From NCBI GenBank assembly GCA_017550745.1, contig JAFZOG010000062.1, positions 1 to 60,223 on the forward strand: 60,223 nucleotides of DNA. Direction: 5' to 3'. The position numbers were made by a program, and so were the translations under genes. The notes under the pieces are model-generated. The model was not told where the DNA came from, ran no database searches, and saw nothing but the letters and a program-made list of their open reading frames with translations. The stretch's first letter is position 1, and each line of letters starts with the position of its first letter. Positions 50,758 through 60,160 of this stretch are shown piece after piece. Source of the DNA: Clostridia bacterium. Its GTDB lineage: Bacteria; Bacillota; Clostridia; Christensenellales; Aristaeellaceae.

Positions 50758-51478
50758 AATCCTGCTGGTGGATGATGAACCGATGATCCTGGAGCATACG
50801 AAAGGGCTGCTGGACTGGAAATCCCTGGGCTGCGCCATCATCGGGCAGGCGCACAACGGAGAAGAGGGCCTGCATCTGATCCGTTCGCTGCATCCGGACA
50901 TTGTGATCACGGACGTGGTCATGCCCGGCCTCACCGGCCTGGAAATGATGGACAGGGCCGCGGACCTGAACGATATCAGCTATCTCTTCCTTTCTGGATA
51001 CCAGGAATTTGAATACGTGCGCCATGCCCTGCGGGCCGGGGCGGTGGATTACCTGCTCAAGCCGGTGGAGGCCGCCGACCTGAAAGGCGCGATTTTGCGG
51101 ATGATGCGCCGCGGCCTGTCCGTGGAGGAGGACTATACGGCGCGGTACGGAGAAATCGTGGCCAAAGTGCTTTGCATGATCGACGAGCATTTTGCCGATC
51201 CGGATTTCTCGCTGAGCAGCATCTGCGAAAACGATCTGTTTATGAATGAAACGTATGTGGGCAGGCTGTTCCAGAAAAGGACAGGGCAGAAATTTACAGC
51301 CCGGCTTACGGAAAAAAGGATCGCGGAAGCAAAGAAGATGCTTCTGGCCAATCAGGACGCCTCCGTTACGGATATCGCGGAGCGGGTAGGCTTCAGCACC
51401 GCCAAGTACTTTATCGAATTATTCAAAAAAAGCGAAGGGGTCTCCCCCAGCCAATACCGCCAGCAGCAGATGCAATAA
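50750..51478 (+). CDS. YesN-type AraC response regulator
   Basis: 242 residues, shorter than the usual 500 because the central region is missing. Receiver 1-120 (LLVDDEPMILEH, DIVITDVVMPGLTG, LSGYQEF, YLLKPVEA). AraC helix-turn-helix about 140-240 (YVGRLFQKRTGQKFTARLTE, DIAERVGFSTAKYFIELFKK). It overlaps the kinase by eight bases. It is the likely activator of the ABC operon that begins at 51608. Confidence 0.94.
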   Translation: MHRILLVDDEPMILEHTKGLLDWKSLGCAIIGQAHNGEEGLHLIRSLHPDIVITDVVMPGLTGLEMMDRAADLNDISYLFLSGYQEFEYVRHALRAGAVDYLLKPVEAADLKGAILRMMRRGLSVEEDYTARYGEIVAKVLCMIDEHFADPDFSLSSICENDLFMNETYVGRLFQKRTGQKFTARLTEKRIAEAKKMLLANQDASVTDIAERVGFSTAKYFIELFKKSEGVSPSQYRQQQMQ

Positions 51479-51538
51479 GTCATATTTGTGGGTATCCCAG
51501 GTTGGATTTGTGGCCTGTCGGAAATGATAAAAAGCTGG

Positions 51539-51544
51539 TACAAT
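51539..51544 (+). promoter_or_regulatory. -10 element of the ABC operon
   Basis: TACAAT at 51539-51544. The best -35 at 17-base spacing is a weak TGTCGG, consistent with a promoter that needs the YesN-type activator. Confidence 0.4.
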
Positions 51545-51607
51545 ACAGACAGCTTGAGCAACAAAGGTTTTGCTCGAAAACACAGATCGAACAGGAGGTT
51601 TTATCCC

Positions 51608-52864
51608 ATGAAAAAACTGCTTGCCGTATTGCTGGCCATGCTGATGCTGGCGGCGTGTGTTCCCGCTCTGGCGGAAGAGCCCGTCCGCGTTGCCTGGTGG
51701 GGTTCCGAAAGCAGCAACAAGGTCTATCTGACCTTCTCCGACATGTTTACCGAAGCCACCGGCATTGAATATGATGCCGAATACCTGTCCTGGGGCGACT
51801 ATTGGACCAAGATCAACACCCTGGCCGCCGCCAACGACATGCCCGACATGGTGCGTATGGACTACGCCTACATCAAGAGCTATGTGGACAAGGGCCTGCT
51901 GCTGGACCTGACCCAGCTTGTGGCGGACGGCAAGATCGACCTGAGCGACGTGCCGGACAGCGCCATCAGCGGCGGACGCTTCGGCAACGGCCTGTACGGC
52001 ATCAACGCCGGTTCCAACGGCCTGGTGCTGGCGGTCAACGCCAAGCTGGTTGCCGACGCGGGCATGGAGGTTCCCACCAATGAAATGACCTGGGCGGAAT
52101 TTGTGGACTGGGCCATTGCATTCCATGAAAAGACCGGGCTGTACGGCACCGACCTGTTCAACCTGAAGGACTTCAACGTATACCGCATCTTTGCGCGGCA
52201 GCACAAGGAAGAGCTCTACAACGAGGCCCAGGACGCCGTGGGCTACTCCCTGGAGACCCTGACCGCCTATTTCACCGATCTTAAGAAGCTGCACGACGCC
52301 GGCGCGATCCAGAACGTGGCGGATGTGACCGTGGACATCGGCAAGGAAAACTATCCCTTCGCCAAGGGCGAAGCTGCCACCACCATGACCGTGACCGACA
52401 GCTACACCACCTACGCTAAGCTGCTGCGCGAGCAGTATGGCCTGCTGGAGCTGCGCATCATGCCCGGTTCCGCCGAAAACAAGGCCATGTTCGTCAAGCC
52501 CTCCCAGTTCCTGAGCATCTCCGCCAACTCCGAGCAGGTGGACAAGGCCGCTGCCTACATCAACCACTGGACCAACGATGAAGCCGCCAACCTCTTCATC
52601 AACGGCACCCGCGGCATCCCGATTTCCGCCAAGATCTCCAAGCTGGTGGCGTCCAACCTGGATGATATCTCCGCCCTGGCTTTCGATTACATGCAGGTGA
52701 TGGCCGAGTATTCTTCCGACCTGTACGCGCCCGATCCCGCCGCCCATACCGAAATCAGCGACGAGTTCGTCAGCCAGATGACCAGCGTGCTGTTTGGCAA
52801 CGCGACCCCTGAAGAAGCCGCCCAGAAGCTGATTGATTTCTCCAACAAGGCGCTGAACAACTGA
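51608..52864 (+). CDS. Extracellular sugar-binding protein of ABC transporter
   Basis: 418 residues, family 1 binding protein (CUT1). Signal peptide MKKLLAVLLAMLMLAACVPA then LAEE. LAAC could serve as a lipobox, but ALA/EE fits signal peptidase I. Mature hallmarks: VRVAWWGSESS, INTLAAANDMPDMVRMD, YGINAGSNGLVLAVNAKL. ACAGGAGG sets the start. Cognate permeases follow. Confidence 0.92.
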   Translation: MKKLLAVLLAMLMLAACVPALAEEPVRVAWWGSESSNKVYLTFSDMFTEATGIEYDAEYLSWGDYWTKINTLAAANDMPDMVRMDYAYIKSYVDKGLLLDLTQLVADGKIDLSDVPDSAISGGRFGNGLYGINAGSNGLVLAVNAKLVADAGMEVPTNEMTWAEFVDWAIAFHEKTGLYGTDLFNLKDFNVYRIFARQHKEELYNEAQDAVGYSLETLTAYFTDLKKLHDAGAIQNVADVTVDIGKENYPFAKGEAATTMTVTDSYTTYAKLLREQYGLLELRIMPGSAENKAMFVKPSQFLSISANSEQVDKAAAYINHWTNDEAANLFINGTRGIPISAKISKLVASNLDDISALAFDYMQVMAEYSSDLYAPDPAAHTEISDEFVSQMTSVLFGNATPEEAAQKLIDFSNKALNN

Positions 52865-52877
52865 TGAACATTGCTGC

Positions 52878-52912
52878 AGGAGCCAGCGGAGGGTCATCCT
52901 TCGCTGGCTCCT
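52878..52912 (+). terminator. Intercistronic hairpin (partial terminator)
   Basis: AGGAGCCAGCGGAGG pairs with CCTTCGCTGGCTCCT around a four- to five-base loop, followed by only GTTT. Typical of binding-protein/permease junctions, where it stabilises the upstream mRNA and lowers permease expression. Confidence 0.65.
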
Positions 52913-52941
52913 GTTTGTCAGCAGGCAGGAGGGTTTTTTAC

Positions 52942-53865
52942 ATGACAACGGCTGTCAAGCGTTTGCCGGCGTCGCAGGCCGCGCGGATGCGGAAAAGGAA
53001 CACCAACCTGGCAGGGTATGCGTTTATCCTGCCCTGGCTGATCGGGCTGGTCGTGTTCACTTCGATCCCGATGTTTTATTCCCTGTATCTGTCCTTCACC
53101 AAATACGACGCGCTGAGCGCGCCCAAGTGGATCGGCGTTGCGAACTACGTGAACATGGTGCAGGACGACACCTTCTGGAAGGCGCTGGGCGTAACGTTCA
53201 AATACGTGTTCCTGCTGGTGCCGCTGCGCCTGGCTTCCGCGCTGGCGGTGGCGCTGATTCTGACCACGAATCATAAAGGGGTCAGCCTGTACCGCACGGC
53301 GTACTATGTACCGTCCCTGCTGGGCGGTTCGGTGGCCATCGCCATCATCTGGGCCAGGATCTTCGGGTCCAACGGCGCGTTCAACGGCATCATTTCCGCC
53401 CTGTCCGGCACGGTGTTTTCCTTTAACTGGGTGGGCGAAATCTCCACCGCGCTCTATTCCCTGATCCTGCTGGGCTGCTGGCATTTCGGCTCGTCCATGC
53501 TGATTTTCGTATCGGGCATCAAGCAGATCCCCGCCTCCTATTACGAAGCCGCGCTGCTGGACGGGGCCAATTCCTGGCAGAAATTCCGGTACATCACGCT
53601 TCCCGCCCTTTCGCCCGTGATCTTCTTCAATCTGGTGCAGGGCATTATCAACGCGTTCAAAGCGTTTTCAGAGGCCCTGATCATTACGGACGGCGGCCCG
53701 CTGAACAGCACGATGCTGTTTGCGCTCTATATATACAAGCAGGGATTCTCCTACTTTAAGATGGGTTACGCCTGCGCCATGAGCTGGGTTCTGCTTGTGA
53801 TCATATCCATCTTTTCCATCTTTGTTTTCAAGAGCTCAGACAGCTGGGTCCATTATGAATCATAA
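52942..53865 (+). CDS. Carbohydrate ABC permease (MalF/UgpA type)
   Basis: 307 residues, six helices (first: GYAFILPWLIGLVVFTSIPM). EAA loop YYEAALLDGANSWQKFRYITLPAL. Start at 52942 after GGAGGG. Partner of the next gene. No ATPase in the operon. Confidence 0.93.
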   Translation: MTTAVKRLPASQAARMRKRNTNLAGYAFILPWLIGLVVFTSIPMFYSLYLSFTKYDALSAPKWIGVANYVNMVQDDTFWKALGVTFKYVFLLVPLRLASALAVALILTTNHKGVSLYRTAYYVPSLLGGSVAIAIIWARIFGSNGAFNGIISALSGTVFSFNWVGEISTALYSLILLGCWHFGSSMLIFVSGIKQIPASYYEAALLDGANSWQKFRYITLPALSPVIFFNLVQGIINAFKAFSEALIITDGGPLNSTMLFALYIYKQGFSYFKMGYACAMSWVLLVIISIFSIFVFKSSDSWVHYES

Positions 53866-53879
53866 GGGAGGCGGATGAC

Positions 53880-54749
53880 ATGCAGATCACGGCAAAATCA
53901 AATCCCATGGCGACCCGGAAAACTTTGCGTTCCATCCGCTTCCACGCGCTTGCCGCGCTCTTTGGCATCGTGATGCTGTATCCGCTGCTGTGGATGTTCG
54001 CAAGCTCCCTTAAGCCCAATGAAGAAGTGTTCACCACCGTCGCTTCGCTGATCCCCTCCAAAGTCACCTGGGAGAATTACAGGATCGGCTGGGAATCCTC
54101 CGGGCGCTATACCTACGGCACCTATTTCGGCAATTCCCTGATCATTGCCGTCTTTTCCACCGTCGGCGGCGTCGTTTCCTCTTCCCTGGTGGCCTTTGGC
54201 TTTGCCCGTATCCCCTTCAGGGGATCGAAAGCCTTCTTTGCCGTCATGATGGCCACCATGCTGCTGCCGCAGCAGGTGCTTCTGATTCCCCAATACATCA
54301 TGTTCAAAAGGTTCGGCTGGATCAATACGTACCTTCCGATCATCGTTCCGCAGTTCTGCGGCGTACCGTTTTTCATTTTCCTGAACATGCAGTTTATGCG
54401 CGGCGTTCCCAGAGAACTGGATGAAGCCGCGGAAATCGACGGCTGCGGCTGGTTCAATAAATACTTCAGGATCATGCTGCCCCTCTCCGTTCCCTCCCTG
54501 ATCACATCGGCCGTTTTTGCGTTCTACTGGTCCTGGCAGGAGTTCCTGGGCCCCCTGATCTATATCAGCAAGCCCAAGCTCTATCCCGCCTCCATTGCGC
54601 TGAAAATGTTTTCCGATCCCGCCACGCAGACCAACTGGTCCGGCCTTTTTGCCATGACCACGCTGTCGATTATTCCAGTTTTGCTGGTGTTTCTCTTCCT
54701 GCAAAAATACCTGGTGGAGGGTGTCGCGACAACCGGCTTGAAAGGATGA
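53880..54749 (+). CDS. Carbohydrate ABC permease (MalG type)
   Basis: 289 residues, six helices. EAA loop LDEAAEIDGCGWFNKYFRIMLP. It ends VEGVATTGLKG, the usual MalG-type C-terminus. AAGGGAGG upstream. Confidence 0.93.
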   Translation: MQITAKSNPMATRKTLRSIRFHALAALFGIVMLYPLLWMFASSLKPNEEVFTTVASLIPSKVTWENYRIGWESSGRYTYGTYFGNSLIIAVFSTVGGVVSSSLVAFGFARIPFRGSKAFFAVMMATMLLPQQVLLIPQYIMFKRFGWINTYLPIIVPQFCGVPFFIFLNMQFMRGVPRELDEAAEIDGCGWFNKYFRIMLPLSVPSLITSAVFAFYWSWQEFLGPLIYISKPKLYPASIALKMFSDPATQTNWSGLFAMTTLSIIPVLLVFLFLQKYLVEGVATTGLKG

Positions 54750-54782
54750 CCGCTGTTCCGGAGGAACGAAAGCAGGAACAAT

Positions 54783-54848
54783 ATAAAACAGCCCGCCAGA
54801 CCGGTTCCGATGATGCTCGGCCCATGTCTGGCGGGCTTGCTGTTTTAT
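54783..54848. terminator. Bidirectional terminator
   Basis: ATAAAACAGCCCGCCAGAC pairs with GTCTGGCGGGCTTGCTGTTTTAT. A-rich and T-rich flanks make it work for both converging operons. Confidence 0.85.
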
Positions 54849-54853
54849 CAGGA

Positions 54854-56269
54854 TCAGTCCAGGTCTTCTCCGTTGCTGGCGATCACCTTTTGATACCAAT
54901 AGAAGGAATCCTTGCGGACGCGCTTCATATCCTTGAGATCAAACTCGTCGCGGTTGACGAAGATAAAGCCGTAGCGCTTGACCATCCCCTCATGGGTGGA
55001 GATCAGGTCGATGGCGGACCAGGGGCTGTACCCCATCACCTGGCAGCCGTCGGTCACAGCCAGCCGCATCTGGCGGATGTGGTCGCGGAGGTAATCGATG
55101 CGATACGGGTCGTGGACGCTGCCGTCCGCCTCCAGCTTGTCATAGGCGCCCAGGCCGTTTTCGGTGATCATCATGGGCAGGTGGTAGCGGGAATAAACCT
55201 CGCGCAGCGTGGCGCGGAAACCTTCCGGATCGATCTCCCAGCCGAACTGCGTGGTGGGCAGGCTGCCGTTGCGGGCCATCGCGTATACGCCTGGCACGCC
55301 TACGCGCTCATCCTTCTTGGCTCTGTCACCCCCATCCTTTTCCGTGCCGTCGGAAGCCTCCACGGTGGAGGTGCTGTAATAGTTGAAGGCAATGAAATCC
55401 GGGCGCGCCTGGCGCATGATCTCCATATCGCCGGGCTGGATGACCGGCAGGGCGCCGTTTTCCTCCAGCCAGGCCCAGACGATGGGATTGTAATAGCCCC
55501 ACACGGCCATATCCAGATACAGCCAGTTGCGGATGGCGTTGAAGTTCTGGGCGGCCAGCACGTCGGCGGGCTTGCAGGTCTTGGGATAGACCAGGCTGAT
55601 ATTCGGCGCGGGGCCGATCTTCGCGCCGGGCACCATTTCGTGGAGCAGCTTCATGGCCTTTGCCTGGGCCAGCAGCATGTGGTGATTGTGCTGGTAAAGC
55701 TGCTTGATGACGCTTTCTTCCTTGTTCAGATTGGCGGTGCCGATGGCCTCCCCCACCAGGGTCAGCATGTTCTGCTCGTTGATCGTCAGCCAGTATTTGA
55801 CGCGGTCGCCGAAGTTTTCAAACAGGATACGGCAGTAATCCACGAATTCGTCCACCGATTCCCGCCGGCTCCAGCCGCCTTTTTCGCTCAGCGCGGCGGG
55901 CAGGTCAAAGTGGAAGATGGTCACAAAAGGCTCAATGCCGTATTTCAGGCAGGTGTCGATCAGGTCGCTGTAATAAGCGACGCCCTTGGGATTTACCTCG
56001 CCCGTTCCCTGGGGCAGGATGCGGGTCCAGGCGATGGAAAAGCGGTACTCCTTGAAGCCCATCTCCGCCATCAGCGCAATGTCCTCCCGATAGCGGTGGT
56101 AGTGGTCCGCGCACACATCCAGCTCTGACGTGCCCGGCGGCACCCGCTTGATGTCCTGCACAGAGGGGCCCTTGCCATCCTCCCGGTTCGCGCCTTCCAC
56201 CTGATAGGCCGAGGTGGACGCGCCCCACAGAAATCCCGCGGGGAAAGGCTTCAGGGTTTTATAGTTCAT
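54854..56269 (-). CDS. GH1 beta-glucosidase / 6-phospho-beta-glucosidase
   Basis: 471 residues, full GH1 length. N-terminal GFLWGASTSAYQVEG, acid/base Glu in LTINEQN, nucleophile Glu in MITENGLGAYD, C-terminal KRYGFIFVNRDE and YWYQKVIASNGED. The ISTHEGMVKRYGF segment matches the phosphate-binding signature of 6-phospho-beta-glucosidases, yet the operon carries an ABC rather than a PTS importer, so the true substrate is unsettled. AAAGGAG before the ATG. Confidence 0.93.
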   Translation of the reverse strand: MNYKTLKPFPAGFLWGASTSAYQVEGANREDGKGPSVQDIKRVPPGTSELDVCADHYHRYREDIALMAEMGFKEYRFSIAWTRILPQGTGEVNPKGVAYYSDLIDTCLKYGIEPFVTIFHFDLPAALSEKGGWSRRESVDEFVDYCRILFENFGDRVKYWLTINEQNMLTLVGEAIGTANLNKEESVIKQLYQHNHHMLLAQAKAMKLLHEMVPGAKIGPAPNISLVYPKTCKPADVLAAQNFNAIRNWLYLDMAVWGYYNPIVWAWLEENGALPVIQPGDMEIMRQARPDFIAFNYYSTSTVEASDGTEKDGGDRAKKDERVGVPGVYAMARNGSLPTTQFGWEIDPEGFRATLREVYSRYHLPMMITENGLGAYDKLEADGSVHDPYRIDYLRDHIRQMRLAVTDGCQVMGYSPWSAIDLISTHEGMVKRYGFIFVNRDEFDLKDMKRVRKDSFYWYQKVIASNGEDLD

Positions 56270-56310
56270 GGAAACAGCTCCTTTCGTTCATCGGGGCTTT
56301 CAGCCGGCAG

Positions 56311-56402
56311 AAAAAGGCAGAAAGCAGGAGGCTCTATCATGCGTTCACTTCACATAAATACCGCGTGAAGCTGATGATTCGATATAACCTCCGCTTCCTG
56401 CC
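56311..56402 (-). terminator. Intercistronic hairpin with T run
   Basis: On the minus strand, GGCAGGAAGCGGAGG pairs with CCTCCTGCTTTCTGCC and is followed by TTTTT. It lies between the YtcP-type permease and the GH1 gene and may attenuate GH1 expression. Confidence 0.6.
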
Positions 56403-56425
56403 TCCTGCCTGATGTAAGCCTCCGG

Positions 56426-57310
56426 TCAGCCCTTCACCGCGCCGATCATCACGCCGCTGACAAAATAACGCTGCACGAAGGGGTACAGGATCATCATGGG
56501 GATGACGGAAACCATGATGGTGGCGTATTTGATCAGGGGACGGTAGATCATCACGTCCTGGCCGTCGGCGTCCGCCACGATGCTGTTTTCAGAGGATTGC
56601 AGCACGATCTCCCGCAGCACCAGCTGCAGCGGATACTTGGGGCGGGCCTTGGGCAGGTAGATGGAGGCGTTGAACCACTCGTTCCAGTGCATCACGCCGT
56701 AGAAGAGCACGATGACCATGATAATGGCCTTGCTGACGGGGAGGATGATTTGCAGCAGGATGCGGAAGTGGCCCGCGCCGTCGATGCGCGCAGCCTCCAG
56801 CAGCTCCTCGGGAATCCCGGCGAAGGAGGTGCGCATGATGATGATGTTGTACGCGTTGACAGCGCTGGTGAGGATCACGGCCCATACGCTGTTCAGCAGT
56901 CCCAGATTGCGAACCAGGATGAAGGTGGGCACCAGGCCGCCGTTGAACATCATCGTGAACAGGACGATGGCGGAAAACAGCGGGCCCCAGTACAGTTTTT
57001 TCCTGGACATGACGTAGGCGGCCAAAATATTGAGCACCAGGCCGATGGCCGTGGAGGAAACCACATACAGGATGGTGTAGCCGTAGGAACGCACGATGGA
57101 GGAATTGCTGAACACCAGCTTGTAGCCGCCCAGCGTGACTTCTCCCAGCGGGTGCAGGATCAGCCCGGAAAAGGCGCTGATCTTCAGCGGATCGCTGATG
57201 GAGCCCATCAGCACGTGCCAGATGGGCAGGATAAAGATCAGGCTCAGCAGCACCAGGCCGATGGTGTTGAAAACCGCGAAGATCTTTTCGCCACGTGTTC
57301 TTTTCAGCAT
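56426..57310 (-). CDS. Carbohydrate ABC permease, YtcP type
   Basis: 294 residues, six helices. EAA loop LEAARIDGAGHFRILLQIILP; C-terminus VSGVMIGAVKG. AAGGGGGG upstream. Fifteen bases after the LplB-type partner. Confidence 0.93.
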   Translation of the reverse strand: MLKRTRGEKIFAVFNTIGLVLLSLIFILPIWHVLMGSISDPLKISAFSGLILHPLGEVTLGGYKLVFSNSSIVRSYGYTILYVVSSTAIGLVLNILAAYVMSRKKLYWGPLFSAIVLFTMMFNGGLVPTFILVRNLGLLNSVWAVILTSAVNAYNIIIMRTSFAGIPEELLEAARIDGAGHFRILLQIILPVSKAIIMVIVLFYGVMHWNEWFNASIYLPKARPKYPLQLVLREIVLQSSENSIVADADGQDVMIYRPLIKYATIMVSVIPMMILYPFVQRYFVSGVMIGAVKG

Positions 57311-57325
57311 ATTTCTTCGCCCCCC

Positions 57326-58285
57326 TTACCACAGGCTGGTGTCGCCGATCCTGCGGCTGATCTGGTTGGCCAGGAACAGCACCAGCAGGTTGATCAGCGA
57401 ATTGAACAGGTTGATGGCGGTGGAGTAGGAATAGTCCGCATCCACCAGGCCCACGCGGTACACATAGCTGGCGATGATGTCGCCCGTCTCGTAGGTGGCG
57501 GGGGAATACATCAGGATGGTCTTTTCATAGCCGACGCCCATGATCTGGCCCAGGCGCAGGATCAGCAGCACCACGATGGTGGTGGCGATGCCCGGGATGG
57601 TAACATGGACGGTCTGCTGCCAGCGGTTCGCGCCGTCGATGGTGGCGGCCTCATACAGCTGCGGGTCGATGGCGGCCAGGGCGCTGATGAAGATGATGCT
57701 GTTGTAGCCCAAATGCTGCCACAGGTTGGACCCCACGTAAAGCGTACGGAACCATTGGGGCGAGGAAATCAGCGCGCCCCCTGACCAGCCGAAGACCTCC
57801 GCCAGCTTTGTCAGCGCGCCGTTGGATTTGCAGAAGTCGAACAGGATGGACACCACGACCACGACGGAGATGAAGTAGGGCAGGTAGGAGATGGTCTGGG
57901 TGACCTTCTTGAACTTCGAGTTGCGCACCTCATTCAGGCAGAGGGCAAAGACGATGGGCAGCGGGAAGGAGAAGATCAGGCCGTACACACTGATCAGCAG
58001 GGTGTTGCGAATCAGCCGCCAGGCATACGGGGAATTGAAGAAGCGGATAAAGTTATCCAGGCCGATGAACTTGCTGCCCCAAATGCCCTTTTTGATCTGG
58101 AACTTCTGGAAGGCCATCACAATGCCGCCCATGGGAATATAGTTGAAGATGATGAAATAAGCCAACACAGGCAGCGCCATCAGGTACACGGCCCAGTTGG
58201 CCCGAAAATCCCGGGCCACGATGGCGCCCCAGCTCAGCTTTTTTACGGCTGGCTTATAGGCTGCTTTCGCAGGTGTGTTTGCCAC
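57326..58285 (-). CDS. Carbohydrate ABC permease, LplB type
   Basis: 319 residues from a GTG at 58285 with GGGGGTG upstream; a TTG at 58300 is possible. Six helices. EAA loop YEAATIDGANRWQQTVHVTIP. Works with the YtcP-type permease and the binding protein encoded upstream. Confidence 0.92.
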   Translation of the reverse strand: MANTPAKAAYKPAVKKLSWGAIVARDFRANWAVYLMALPVLAYFIIFNYIPMGGIVMAFQKFQIKKGIWGSKFIGLDNFIRFFNSPYAWRLIRNTLLISVYGLIFSFPLPIVFALCLNEVRNSKFKKVTQTISYLPYFISVVVVVSILFDFCKSNGALTKLAEVFGWSGGALISSPQWFRTLYVGSNLWQHLGYNSIIFISALAAIDPQLYEAATIDGANRWQQTVHVTIPGIATTIVVLLILRLGQIMGVGYEKTILMYSPATYETGDIIASYVYRVGLVDADYSYSTAINLFNSLINLLVLFLANQISRRIGDTSLW

Positions 58286-58359
58286 AGTGAGCACCCCCAA
58301 GTCGATTTGAAAAGGGAGCGGCTATGAGGAACCGCTCCCCGATTGGACGCGTGAAGGAA

Positions 58360-59967
58360 TCAGCGGGCGTAGTAACGATCCAGGGCAGCCTGCTGCAGCT
58401 CGATGCAGCGTTCGATGCCCATGCTCTTTAAGGTGTCGCGATAGGCGTCGTATTCATCCAGGCTCATGTCGCCTTTGATGAACTTCACGTTGCATTCCTG
58501 CACATAGGTCTCGATGTCGGTGTACAGGGAGGAGTACTCCGCGCCTTCATCCACGGTCTTTGTCAGGTTGGTGGGAATAAAGTTCTTGGCTTCGTAGGTG
58601 GTCCAGATCTTGTGGGCCACGGAGCGCTCGCCGGGCATCTGCTCGATCTGGGCGGCTTCCACGCGGATGGGCGGGTTCTTGCTCCAGTACTTCACCAGGA
58701 CGGTGGCGGAGTCCATGCCGTCGGGGTTGGCGTAGCGGAAGTTATAGTCGCCGATGCGGTGGCCGTCCTCCGCCTTGTACCACACGCGACCTTCTTCAGA
58801 GGGCACGCCGTAGTTGGCATTCCAGAAGTTGTCGGCGGCATAGAAGGTGTCCAGCCAGCGGACAGCCAGCTCGGCGTATTCGCTGTCGGCGCTCACGTTG
58901 TGGCAGTAGCCGGTCATGGAATGATAGTTGTTGGTGGCCACGCGGAAGGCGGGATCGGGATCGTCCGCGTTCTTCTTGGGCTGCTTGGCGGCAACCGCCC
59001 AGAAGTCGGGGTTGCTGGCGCCGCGGGTGATGTAAGCGTCGGTCATGCGGGTGCCCCAGTCGATCAGGGCGCCGATCTTGTCGTTGAGGATCATATCGTT
59101 GTCCGCGGCGACGCCGGTAGACTTGCGGGTGGAGAAGTCGGGATCCAGGATGCCCAGCTCATACCAGCGGTGCATCATTTCCAGGTATTCTTTGTAGGCG
59201 TCCTGCATGGGGCCGTACTTGATCGTGCCGTCTTCCATGTACCAGTAAGGCGCGATGCCGAAGCCGGCCATGAACTCGCCGTAGTCGATGCCGTATTTGC
59301 TGGTATAGAAGGGAGCTTCGATGCCAAGCTCATTTTTGAAGGCCAGCAGCACATCTTCCCACTCGGCATAGGTGGTGGGAACTTCCTTGCCCACCTTGTC
59401 CAGGAAGTCCTTGCGGATGGACAGGCCCTGGTCGGCATAACCGGTTTCCATGTTCTTCCAGAAGCCCCACAGGCCGTACATCTTGCCTGTGTCGGTGAAG
59501 CAGTCCTTGCGGCCGTATTCCAGATTGTCCATCCAGCTCACATAGTTGGGGCACCAATCCAGATGCTCGGCGATATCCAGGAAGTAGCCGTCCTCAATGG
59601 CGGCGTCCATGCCGTCGCGGTACATGTAGGAAGCCGGCTGGGCCACTACGATGTCGGGCATATCCTCCTGCGCGAACAGCAGGTTGAAGGATTCACGCTC
59701 GTTGCCGCTGGGGGGCACGATGAAGTCGATATGCACGTTGGTCTTTTCTTCCAGCCACTGCCAGAATTCACCGTCGTTGAAATCCGCCAGGCTGCCCATG
59801 GAGCCTGCGTTGGGATACCACATGGTCAGGGTGACCTTTTCCTGGGTCAGCGGATAGGTCTGCTGATCTACCTCGCCGAAGGCGGTTTCGTCGGCCAGCG
59901 CGGCGGCGCACATGGCGAACACCATGATGGCGGCCAGCACGAGTGAAAGGAACTTGCGCATCTTCAT
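58360..59967 (-). CDS. Extracellular sugar-binding protein (LplA/YtcQ type)
   Basis: 535 residues. Signal peptide MKMRKFLSLVLAAIMVFAMC then AAALADE; signal peptidase I site likely, the Cys is a weak lipobox alternative. Mature hallmarks: KVTLTMWYPNAGS, KMYGLWGFWKNMETGY, SADSEYAELAVRWLDTFYA. GAGGAGG before the ATG at 59967. First gene of the operon ending in GH1, under a consensus promoter. Confidence 0.93.
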   Translation of the reverse strand: MKMRKFLSLVLAAIMVFAMCAAALADETAFGEVDQQTYPLTQEKVTLTMWYPNAGSMGSLADFNDGEFWQWLEEKTNVHIDFIVPPSGNERESFNLLFAQEDMPDIVVAQPASYMYRDGMDAAIEDGYFLDIAEHLDWCPNYVSWMDNLEYGRKDCFTDTGKMYGLWGFWKNMETGYADQGLSIRKDFLDKVGKEVPTTYAEWEDVLLAFKNELGIEAPFYTSKYGIDYGEFMAGFGIAPYWYMEDGTIKYGPMQDAYKEYLEMMHRWYELGILDPDFSTRKSTGVAADNDMILNDKIGALIDWGTRMTDAYITRGASNPDFWAVAAKQPKKNADDPDPAFRVATNNYHSMTGYCHNVSADSEYAELAVRWLDTFYAADNFWNANYGVPSEEGRVWYKAEDGHRIGDYNFRYANPDGMDSATVLVKYWSKNPPIRVEAAQIEQMPGERSVAHKIWTTYEAKNFIPTNLTKTVDEGAEYSSLYTDIETYVQECNVKFIKGDMSLDEYDAYRDTLKSMGIERCIELQQAALDRYYAR

Positions 59968-60000
59968 ACAGGGTATCCTCCTCTTATAAATGAACGTTTT

Positions 60001-60015
60001 GGTGGATATGCCACC
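60001..60015. promoter_or_regulatory. Inverted repeat in the leader
   Basis: GGTGG and CCACC flank five bases, about 10-25 bases downstream of the -10. A candidate operator. Confidence 0.4.
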
Positions 60016-60024
60016 TTTTTTGCT

Positions 60025-60053
60025 ATTATACCAGAGGGAACACGGCATGTCAA
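60025..60053 (-). promoter_or_regulatory. Consensus promoter of the GH1/ABC operon
   Basis: On the minus strand TTGACA (60048-60053) and TATAAT (60025-60030), spacer 17: a perfect consensus. Confidence 0.9.
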
Positions 60054-60138
60054 TGTATGGATTGAGAAACAGCAAAATTCTTGTTACTGCTCAGCCACCC
60101 CTGGAGAACCAACGAAGAAACGGAACAAGAGGGGGATT

Positions 60139-60160
60139 GTCAAGGGGTTCTCCCTTTGAC
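60139..60160. repeat. Hairpin at the window end
   Basis: GTCAAGGGG pairs with CCCTTTGAC around TTCT. A second pair, GGAGAACC (60103-60110) with GGTTCTCC (60146-60153), competes with it. The remaining sequence to 60223 holds nothing else I can identify. Confidence 0.45.
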